Positions 23,480 through 29,053 of a stretch of DNA of 29,053 nucleotides are shown piece by piece. A program made the position numbers and the translations under genes. The stretch is from a virus: positions 1 through 29,053 of IMG/VR virus record IMGVR_UViG_3300031999_000154; one strand, 5' to 3'. A model generated the notes under the pieces. It did not search any database. It was not told the origin of the DNA and saw nothing but the letters and a program-made list of their open reading frames with translations. Within the stretch, counting starts at the first letter, position 1, and each line of letters starts with the position of its first letter.

Positions 23480-25063
23480 TTACACTTGTTGAGGATCTAT
23501 TGCCAAGGTGACATATACGGTGATGTTACTGGTACTAATATCCACCAATTGTTTGAATTGTTTGTACCCGTACTTTCGAACTCGCCACCGCGACCCATTG
23601 ACCGTGCTCCCAGCATAACTTGTTGACGCAACGCCATCAGCCCCTGTTGTGGTATTCAAAATGAATGGTGATTGATCATTATTATCTATGTATGCAAACG
23701 CTCCATTTACAAACTGATTGTTTTCATCCTTCACAATCATTGTAAGTGTAACTGATGTTGGAAATGAAACGGTCCCAGTGTAGCCTGCGGCTTTCCGAAT
23801 CGTAGGTGTAGAAGCACTCCCTGCCACTGTAATCGCTAAGTTTGCTGAACTCGTACAATTAATATAGATGACTTCATTACCAGATGAACCATCACTGGCA
23901 GCGTAGCCAGTTGCCGGACAATTCCACACCATTTCCCCATCACTGATGCTGGTCAATTCTACCGCATGTCCAGTCCCATCGGAGATGAACGAACAGGCGT
24001 TCAATTTATCAAGTTCAGTGGTCGTGACTGCAATTGTCCCAGACGCTTTGTCAAACAAACACCGATTAAATGCAGCCCCGGCGTTGGTCACCAATCCGCA
24101 TCGGCGCCACGTAGAATCATCTACAGTCGCGTTCGACTGAAAGATGAAAGAGTCCATATCCGTAAACGTGCATTTGGCAATGTTGACATCTGCATTGGCG
24201 TGCATTTGAAAACGCCCTTTGGATAAGGTGCCCAAAGGTGCAAATGAAACACTCGTCCAATCTACACGGCTGGAAGCATGCCGTACTTCTAATCTATTAA
24301 AATCGGCGTAAGTCCGTGGGGTGTCATCAATAAAAATAACCCGGTTTTCATCACGAAAATCTACTGCGGTCGCATCTGTGCCAAATGACAGTAATCCCTT
24401 AAACAAGTACGAACCAAACTGATATTGAAAGATTCCCCACCGGGCTGAGTCTGCGTCATTCGCCGTGGCCATTCCTGCGAATGTCCCATACCCATTCGCC
24501 ACATCCCCGAGTGTTACCTCTAATTTGGCACGACCATATCGAAGAGCATCCACACAATGCGGATTGCCTTTGCTCACTGCTTGCAAAAGATTTGGAGCAG
24601 AACAAAAGATACGATACGCCCCCGCGCCAGGGGAACCAATTGTTTCGTCAGCGGTATACGTGGGGTCAACGGCGATGTTACTGAACCCTCCATACGGATT
24701 CCGACCATAGTCAGACCCAACAGCATTCCACAACTTGACCGCTCCAGCAGCACTCCCGATTCCAAACCGAATACCACCGTTCGCCCAAGTCGCAATGGCT
24801 TTTGGAGCCTGCCAGTAAAGCCACACAGATGCTATGAATCCAGTGGTCCATGAGATGTTACTACCGAAGTCAAACTGCAAACCGACCGTAGCACCAGTCG
24901 CCGCACCGGTAGACTGTGAAACGCAATACGACTGTTGGATATAGGCACGGTCCTCTTGCGTCGCCGCACCGCCAGACGTCCGACCGGTCATTTCTGACCA
25001 CCCGGTCGTGGCCTCACACAGACTTACCGTTTGTAAATCAGTTCCATATGCTGGAGCAGCCAT
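23480..25063 (-). CDS. beta-helix-like appendage protein with C-terminal Ig-like domain
   Basis: 527 residues starting MAAPAYGTDLQTVSL. The first ~200 residues look like a jelly-roll (LQFDFGSNISWTTGFIASVW, strands of equal length). The middle (FNRLEVRHASSRVDWTSVSF, ADVNIAKCTFTDMDSFIFQ, LNACSFISDGTGHAVELT) has beta-helix-type turns. The last ~90 residues (LTMIVKDENNQFVNGAFAYI, TTTGADGVASTSYAG, RWRVRKYGYKQF) resemble a CNA-B/Ig-like domain. No strong ribosome binding site is seen, only GAG six bases ahead. It shares the RKYGYK and terminal DPQ features with the next gene, suggesting a common attachment or folding domain. Confidence 0.75.
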   Translation of the reverse strand: MAAPAYGTDLQTVSLCEATTGWSEMTGRTSGGAATQEDRAYIQQSYCVSQSTGAATGATVGLQFDFGSNISWTTGFIASVWLYWQAPKAIATWANGGIRFGIGSAAGAVKLWNAVGSDYGRNPYGGFSNIAVDPTYTADETIGSPGAGAYRIFCSAPNLLQAVSKGNPHCVDALRYGRAKLEVTLGDVANGYGTFAGMATANDADSARWGIFQYQFGSYLFKGLLSFGTDATAVDFRDENRVIFIDDTPRTYADFNRLEVRHASSRVDWTSVSFAPLGTLSKGRFQMHANADVNIAKCTFTDMDSFIFQSNATVDDSTWRRCGLVTNAGAAFNRCLFDKASGTIAVTTTELDKLNACSFISDGTGHAVELTSISDGEMVWNCPATGYAASDGSSGNEVIYINCTSSANLAITVAGSASTPTIRKAAGYTGTVSFPTSVTLTMIVKDENNQFVNGAFAYIDNNDQSPFILNTTTGADGVASTSYAGSTVNGSRWRVRKYGYKQFKQLVDISTSNITVYVTLAIDPQQV

Positions 25064-25073
25064 TGTCTACTCG

Positions 25074-25490
25074 TTACGCGAAGGTGATTTGCAGCGCCCC
25101 TGCCCCAAACGCCGGAGCCGGATCCCCATTGTTGACCGTCTTGGGTGTGGTCAACGAACCTTTAAACAGCATGTCACCGCTAGTGGAAGCGGTCCAGGCA
25201 CTGAAATGCGAAATGGTGCCCCAATCTCCACTTGGCGTCGGAAAGGTGATGGTGTTGACATTAGCAAAGACCCCATTCCCCGCCGCAGGAGCAGTCCACT
25301 GAGCATCTGCTTGTGCCACCTGCACTCGCCCGTAGTTATTCGTGCTTGGAACTTCATTGGCCCCAGGCGAGGCTTCTCCGGGATCCCCGGTATGCAAGGC
25401 AATGTAGACCGCTGCCGGTTTCCAGGCAGTCTGGGTCCGCAAGATCACATTGCCAAGCATTTCCTCAAGGTAATTAGTCATGGCACTCAT
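25074..25490 (-). CDS. conserved small virion protein (AlHTGDPGE type)
   Basis: 138 residues. An N-terminal helix (MTNYLEEMLGNVILRT) is followed by VYIALHTGDPGEASPGANEV, a segment shared by many uncharacterised virion proteins of tailed phages, then NYGRVQVAQADAQWTAP, TITFPTPSGDWGTISHFSAW and a short beta end. AAGGAGA lies eight bases before the ATG at 25490. It is the first gene after the head-module terminator and opens the appendage island. Function is not established; small beta-structured tail or fibre-associated protein is the best description. Confidence 0.75.
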   Translation of the reverse strand: MSAMTNYLEEMLGNVILRTQTAWKPAAVYIALHTGDPGEASPGANEVPSTNNYGRVQVAQADAQWTAPAAGNGVFANVNTITFPTPSGDWGTISHFSAWTASTSGDMLFKGSLTTPKTVNNGDPAPAFGAGALQITFA

Positions 25491-25552
25491 GGATCATCTC
25501 TCCTTAGAAAAAAGAGCGGCTTACAAGAAAATTGCAAGCCGCTCTTGATCAA
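25487..25552 (-). other. possible 21-codon leader frame across the terminator
   Basis: AGGAGG (25566-25561) lies eight bases before a TTG at 25552. From there 21 codons run straight through the terminator stem to a TGA that overlaps the ATG of the next gene. If translated, ribosomes would open the hairpin and link head-gene and appendage-gene expression. This is speculative: the start is TTG and there is no homology evidence. Confidence 0.2.
25508..25546 (-). terminator. strong intrinsic terminator after the head module
   Basis: On the minus strand AAGAGCGGCTT and its exact complement form an 11-bp stem, extended by three more pairs beyond one mismatch, followed by TTTT (six T counting the last two stem bases). 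It lies between the probable decoration gene and the appendage island. On the plus strand no T-run follows, so it acts in the direction of the genes. It probably sets high capsid and low appendage expression. Confidence 0.9.
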
Positions 25553-25590
25553 TATTGAGCCCTCCTGGTTATACCAGAATGCCCTCTACT

Positions 25591-25992
25591 TTACACCGGC
25601 TCGATGTACGAGTCACCGAGAACCAGAACGGCACTGATCAACGCCTTGGGGCTAGACCCACCCGCCAGCGCCGGAGTGACCAACACCTTGACAAACCGCT
25701 CGTAACTCCGCAAGTCAATGTTGAGTTCTTGCTTGACCCCATTGGCAACAATCTGGGTAATAACCTCTCCGGTCACGTCGTTGAACTGCCCGTCGCTAGT
25801 CGCGCAATGCTGCATCTTGGCATTGACAGTGTAGCTGCTCGGCGAGCCAGTCGCCGCCCCGTTCTCCACGACCAACACAGCCGAGAAGAACCCCTTGCGA
25901 TCAATCGCTGCACTGGTCTGCAACGAATCCGCCGCAATCGGCGCAACCGCCATCTGCACAGAAATCTTGGTTCCGACACCCACTCCAGACAT
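25591..25992 (-). CDS. probable capsid decoration or small head protein
   Basis: 133 residues starting MSGVGVGTKISVQMAVAP, with AAGGAGG six bases before the ATG. All-beta pattern: FFSAVLVVENGAATGSPSSY, TVNAKMQHCATSDGQFNDV, KQELNIDLRSYERFVKVLV and ALISAVLVLGD. Similar small proteins often sit directly after the major capsid gene in environmental siphophages. The high-GC codon use matches the major capsid gene, and the two share a transcript closed by the 25508 terminator, so strong expression is likely. Decoration is inferred from position and size; a head-fibre base or neck protein is also possible. Confidence 0.7.
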   Translation of the reverse strand: MSGVGVGTKISVQMAVAPIAADSLQTSAAIDRKGFFSAVLVVENGAATGSPSSYTVNAKMQHCATSDGQFNDVTGEVITQIVANGVKQELNIDLRSYERFVKVLVTPALAGGSSPKALISAVLVLGDSYIEPV

Positions 25993-26011
25993 TGCTGTCC
26001 TCCTTACCTGT

Positions 26012-26040
26012 GGGCTGAGGGGGATTTAGCCCCTCAGCCC
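26012..26040 (-). other. 11-bp stem-loop between capsid and decoration genes
   Basis: GGGCTGAGGGG and its exact complement, with a seven-base loop, lie just after the capsid stop and just before the next ribosome binding site. No T-run follows on the minus strand. It may protect the capsid message or mark a processing site. Confidence 0.7.
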
Positions 26041-26068
26041 ACGCCAGATGTGAAGTTAATGGTGTGAG

Positions 26069-27268
26069 TTAGGCACCGATCACGCGAGCATCACTGCACA
26101 GGCAGAAGCTGGCCGCATGCCGCAGGCCAATGTCCACCCGCTGGATCGCCCGAATCCAAAGCTGATCGCTGCTGAACGCGCCGCCCGAGGCATCACCAGC
26201 CACGTTGCTGGCCGCGATTTCCAACCCCTGCCACATGCCAATCAGGAGCTCGTTCCAGTTGGCGAAATACACCTCGGAACAGTCGGCGCTGGTGCTCTTC
26301 GAGATGTTCACCGGAATCTGCGTGGTGGTCCCGAAATCGTACCCGAGCAGGTCGCGCAGCATGGCGTCACTCACGGTCGGCAGCACGATGTACGAACCAC
26401 CCGCGTCACCAGAGAACTGTGCCACCTTCTGCCGCTTGAGCAGCCGCTTGACCTTGGGCGAGAACACATACCCGAGGGTGCCGCGCAGGGCATTGGCATC
26501 TTCCAGCTTGCCTTCCATGGCACTGGCATGATCCCAAGTGAACACCCCACCCGCATCACCGATGTCGTAAGTGGCAATGCTCGGGGTGTTGGCGATACCC
26601 AGCGGCACGTTCGGGCTACCCGCCCCACGCAACCCCGCCAGATCCACCGCAAGGCCCAGGGCCAACGCGATGTCACGCCGCACCATTGCCTCGGCCGAAG
26701 GATTGCTGAGCAGGGCCAGATCGTTGGACATCTTGACCAACGCGGCCACTTTCTTCGGCGCGAGAGACAACTGCCCGACAGTCAGGTCACTCGGGGTGAT
26801 TGCTGCGTTCTCCCCAACCCAGTAGGCCGTGGCACCAGTCAACTGCCGAGGCCATGTCACCGGGCTGCCCACCAAGCCAGTCAACATCGTGGCACCCATC
26901 TTGATGATCACGGTGTTGGCACGGAACATCTCGATCAGACCGGTCATAGCTTCGGCAGGCACCAGATACCCAGCCGACCCAGTCCCCGTACCCATGGTCT
27001 TCTTCCGCATCTGATCAAAGACTTCCTTCTCAAACGCGGCATGTTCCCACTGACCAGTGCAAATGCCGTAGATCGCCTTGGTGAAGCTGAACTGCTCCTT
27101 GCCCGCCTCCACCCCCGGCAGACTGTAAGACTGCCCAAACACCTTGTCCTCAACCGCCTTCAGGCGGGTGCTGATGTCGGTCTGGCCGGTCTTCAGTCCA
27201 TCCACATTGGCTGCCACATCCGAGATACCCTTGGTGATCCCATCCATCTTCTCAATCAACTCTTTCAT
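26069..27268 (-). CDS. major capsid protein, HK97 fold
   Basis: 399 residues from ATG 27268, preferred because GGAGG lies at normal distance, whereas the in-frame ATG at 27283 overlaps that site. Residues ~1-45 (KELIEKMDGITKGISDVAAN...STRLKAVEDKVF) are a coiled-coil delta/scaffold region that the upstream protease is expected to remove. The rest matches HK97-type capsids: GSAGYLVPAEAMTGLIEMF, SPVTWPRQLTGATAYWVGEN, the long helix region KMSNDLALLSNPSAEAMVRR, LGYVFSPKVKRLLKRQK, and a C-terminal AFSSDQLWIRAIQRVDIGLR. Forms the icosahedral shell. Its DNA is visibly richer in G+C than the appendage genes. Confidence 0.95.
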   Translation of the reverse strand: MKELIEKMDGITKGISDVAANVDGLKTGQTDISTRLKAVEDKVFGQSYSLPGVEAGKEQFSFTKAIYGICTGQWEHAAFEKEVFDQMRKKTMGTGTGSAGYLVPAEAMTGLIEMFRANTVIIKMGATMLTGLVGSPVTWPRQLTGATAYWVGENAAITPSDLTVGQLSLAPKKVAALVKMSNDLALLSNPSAEAMVRRDIALALGLAVDLAGLRGAGSPNVPLGIANTPSIATYDIGDAGGVFTWDHASAMEGKLEDANALRGTLGYVFSPKVKRLLKRQKVAQFSGDAGGSYIVLPTVSDAMLRDLLGYDFGTTTQIPVNISKSTSADCSEVYFANWNELLIGMWQGLEIAASNVAGDASGGAFSSDQLWIRAIQRVDIGLRHAASFCLCSDARVIGA

Positions 27269-27297
27269 CGGATTTTCCTCCATCGTGTGTTGTACGG

Positions 27298-28608
27298 TTA
27301 TTTATCCAAGGTCGCCAACAGGCTCGTTGCAGACTGCGTAGCATCCAGGAGCAAAGCATACGGATTCATCTCTTGCGAAGAAGTTGTTGGTGCGCTTTGG
27401 GTACTTTGTACTGTACCAGCGACACCCAACTTTCGCAGGACCTGATCAACCTGTTGCTCAAACTCCTCGAGATTATCTGGATCCACGCCACGGGTCTTCT
27501 CAGGGGTACCGACAGGAACAACTGGTTCTTTGGGAATGGTTGGCTCAACCACGGTCTTTACAGTCACTGGAGCCGCTTCTTCCTCTTCCTCTTCATCTGC
27601 TGTTTCATCCATCAATTCCTGGCAGATGCTCATGATCTCTTGCAACTTCTCTTTGAGATCCTTGATGGTTTTGGCTTGCCGAACGACTTCTTTAACCGGG
27701 TCGGCTTCCACAACGACTGCTGGAATAACCGCCACTTCCACTATCGGCTCAGCAGAGGGGACTGTAGGAACAGCTTCCTCAGCCACGGGGGCAGGAATAG
27801 ACTCTGGAGCAGCTTCCTCAACCACGGGGGCGGGAGTGGACTCGGTGACGAGAAGCTGTGTCGGAACGCTGACAGTGCGAGCTTCCACTCGCAACTCGCG
27901 GACCTTGGCTACGGCTTCTTTCCACCGTTCCACCACATCTCTGTCCTCATCCGGCAGTCCTTTGAGAGAGTTGAGAATTCGCTCACATTGCCCAGTCAAC
28001 CACAGCATGTCCGCCTGTCGTAACCCGATAGCATCAAACCCATTTACGATCAATGCACTCGGATTGGCAGGCACGGTCACGGCGCTTAGTTCCAGGAGCT
28101 CTTGCTTTGTAAACTTAAAACCACCAGTCCAGTACTCTTTATCGCCTTCTTTTTCCATAATCGGCTCGTATGCCAAAGGCATGAAGCCAACCGAAACGGC
28201 GTTAAGCATACGAGGTTCACTCGTATACATCCGATAGACCGTTTCCGGCGTCGGCGTCGTGATTGGCCAGTCATCATAGTGGTTGCCCTTCTCGGCGAAT
28301 TGCACATGATGAATCAATGCCTCTTTGTTCTTCTTGCTCGGGTGTGAACCGATAAACGTCTTAACGCTCCGACCAATGGGAAGACTGTGATGACTATGCC
28401 CCCACAAGAACACCGGATTCTTCTTGTACGCAGCATATTCCCACCCGTCGGTCATGACAATATCTTTATATCGGTCCCGGGTTTCATCACTCGCTACAAA
28501 CTCCAGTGTCCGTTCTTTCGCCTCACCTACCCGCCGAATTTCTGCCGTCACAATACGGATCTGTTGCTCCCCACTTGGGAGCTCCGGCTTCGGCAACATG
28601 ATTTCCAT
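27298..28608 (-). CDS. prohead protease with fused scaffold-like tail
   Basis: 436 residues from ATG 28608 (AGGGAGG five bases upstream; the GTG at 28611 is too close). Residues ~1-190 are the HK97-type maturation protease: FVASDETRDRYKDIV, FLWGHSHHSLPIG with the expected catalytic His near 71, LNAVSVGFMPL with the catalytic Ser near 139, and ELLELSAVTVPANPSAL. Residues ~240-436 are very rich in Glu, Pro, Val and Ala, with a helix KTIKDLKEKLQEIMSICQEL followed by an acidic run and a final coiled segment. That region resembles scaffolding domains, so the gene probably makes protease and scaffold in one chain. It directly precedes the capsid gene, as is typical. Confidence 0.9.
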   Translation of the reverse strand: MEIMLPKPELPSGEQQIRIVTAEIRRVGEAKERTLEFVASDETRDRYKDIVMTDGWEYAAYKKNPVFLWGHSHHSLPIGRSVKTFIGSHPSKKNKEALIHHVQFAEKGNHYDDWPITTPTPETVYRMYTSEPRMLNAVSVGFMPLAYEPIMEKEGDKEYWTGGFKFTKQELLELSAVTVPANPSALIVNGFDAIGLRQADMLWLTGQCERILNSLKGLPDEDRDVVERWKEAVAKVRELRVEARTVSVPTQLLVTESTPAPVVEEAAPESIPAPVAEEAVPTVPSAEPIVEVAVIPAVVVEADPVKEVVRQAKTIKDLKEKLQEIMSICQELMDETADEEEEEEAAPVTVKTVVEPTIPKEPVVPVGTPEKTRGVDPDNLEEFEQQVDQVLRKLGVAGTVQSTQSAPTTSSQEMNPYALLLDATQSATSLLATLDK

Positions 28609-28685
28609 CACATCCTCCCTATTTGTAGTTTCTGACTTCTATCGTCATGTTACAGTCAAATGGTCAGTTTTCGCAAACAAAATCT

Positions 28686-29053
28686 TTAGGACGCGGCAAC
28701 CGGTTCATCTCCTGTCGTGTCTACCTTCGGCACCGCGATCACAAAACATCGGCAATGAATCACTTCGGCAGCAGCCCCTTGCGGGTCTCCAGGATATCGG
28801 AGCCCATTGGGAAACCGGTCCCCTAACAACCGCACCACCCCATCGCAGGTCTTGTGGGTCAACCGTACCCGTTCATCATGGGCCGTCACCCATTGTCCTC
28901 CTTCGACATTTTCTGCCTGCATGGCGAAGTACCGCCCCGCGTTCACAGCGGAACTCATTTCAGTCCTCGAGATCCCCAGGGACCGTGCCTGGGTGAAGTT
29001 GTAGGTGTCCCGAATACGCTGCGCCATGGCTTCTACAGAATCACCCGTCGTCA
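28686..29053 (-). CDS. Mu F-like minor head protein, C-terminal part
   Basis: The frame is open through the window edge at 29053, so only the last ~121 codons are seen; the ATG at 29027 is probably internal. The signature of the Mu F / SPP1 gp7 head morphogenesis family is clear: the helix FTQARSLGISRTEMSSAVNA, WVTAHDERVRLTHKTCDG, then YPGDPQGAAAEVIHCRC. The family acts in prohead assembly near the portal, either as a separate protein or fused to the portal. Its position before the protease gene is the standard order. Confidence 0.9.
   Translation of the reverse strand, partial: TTGDSVEAMAQRIRDTYNFTQARSLGISRTEMSSAVNAGRYFAMQAENVEGGQWVTAHDERVRLTHKTCDGVVRLLGDRFPNGLRYPGDPQGAAAEVIHCRCFVIAVPKVDTTGDEPVAAS

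Noticed and set aside
26012-26040. Stem-loop after the capsid gene as a terminator
   Set aside because: The stem is perfect but no T-run follows on the minus strand; kept only as an RNA stem-loop.
26117-27445. 442-codon plus-strand open frame opposite the major capsid gene
   Set aside because: It lies antisense to an unmistakable capsid gene in GC-rich, codon-biased DNA, where long shadow frames are expected. Its His/Arg/Pro-rich product looks like no protein family.
27373-28237. Two long plus-strand frames opposite the protease gene
   Set aside because: Both mirror the low-complexity Glu/Pro/Val tail of the protease on the other strand; their Ser/Thr-rich and Phe/His-rich products are typical shadows.
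28654-28659. TTGACT as a -35 box for a promoter upstream of the protease gene
   Set aside because: No acceptable -10 hexamer is found at 16-18 bases on the minus strand.
1-29053. CRISPR arrays, insertion sequences, transposases
   Set aside because: No regularly spaced short repeats, terminal inverted repeats or transposase-like frames were seen on either strand.

Overview
The window is about 29 kb of a tailed double-stranded DNA phage (or prophage) genome, most likely a long, flexible-tailed siphovirus-type member of Caudoviricetes. All supported genes lie on the minus strand, so transcription runs from position 29053 towards 1. The siphovirus assignment rests on an HK97-type capsid set, a single tail tube protein with no sheath gene, a tail chaperone with a -1 frameshift site, and a tape measure protein. 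The host cannot be named. A heptosyltransferase-like (GT9) enzyme would fit a Gram-negative host but does not prove it. No integrase, replication, lysis or packaging genes are in the window.

Layout in transcription order. (1) Head module, 29053-25591: the end of a Mu F-like minor head protein, a prohead protease with a scaffold-like tail, the major capsid protein and a small probable decoration protein, ending at a strong intrinsic terminator. (2) A roughly 17 kb appendage island, 25490-8704. Its large genes encode beta-rich, beta-helical, LamG-like or Asp-box proteins, with several stand-alone small domains and at least three small genes between them. It is full of paralogs: three tandem copies of a ~515-residue beta-helix protein, flanked on both sides by copies of an A-B gene pair. 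(3) Neck module, 8691-6377: a protein with a small N-terminal module, a short lysine-rich protein, a gp6-like head-tail connector, a gp10-like neck protein, an atypical tRNA-Met-like sequence and a tail terminator. (4) A sugar/methyl cassette, 6361-3350: one GT9-like glycosyltransferase and three unrelated SAM-dependent methyltransferases, tightly packed and partly overlapping. (5) Tail module, 3289-1: a small unknown protein, the tail tube protein, a terminator, the tail assembly chaperone with its -1 frameshift extension (slippery A AAA AAC), and the first 434 codons of the tape measure protein.

Two things stand out. A glycosyltransferase-plus-methyltransferase cassette sits inside the late tail operon, and its glycosyltransferase carries an N-terminal ~43-residue module that matches, without gaps, the N-terminus of a small neck-region protein. 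Also, a very large, repeatedly duplicated set of adhesin-like genes lies between the capsid genes and the head-tail connector genes, which normally sit next to each other. Together they suggest a phage that puts much coding capacity into its virion surface. The link to virion glycosylation is inference. Family assignments are from sequence motifs read by eye; no database search was run.
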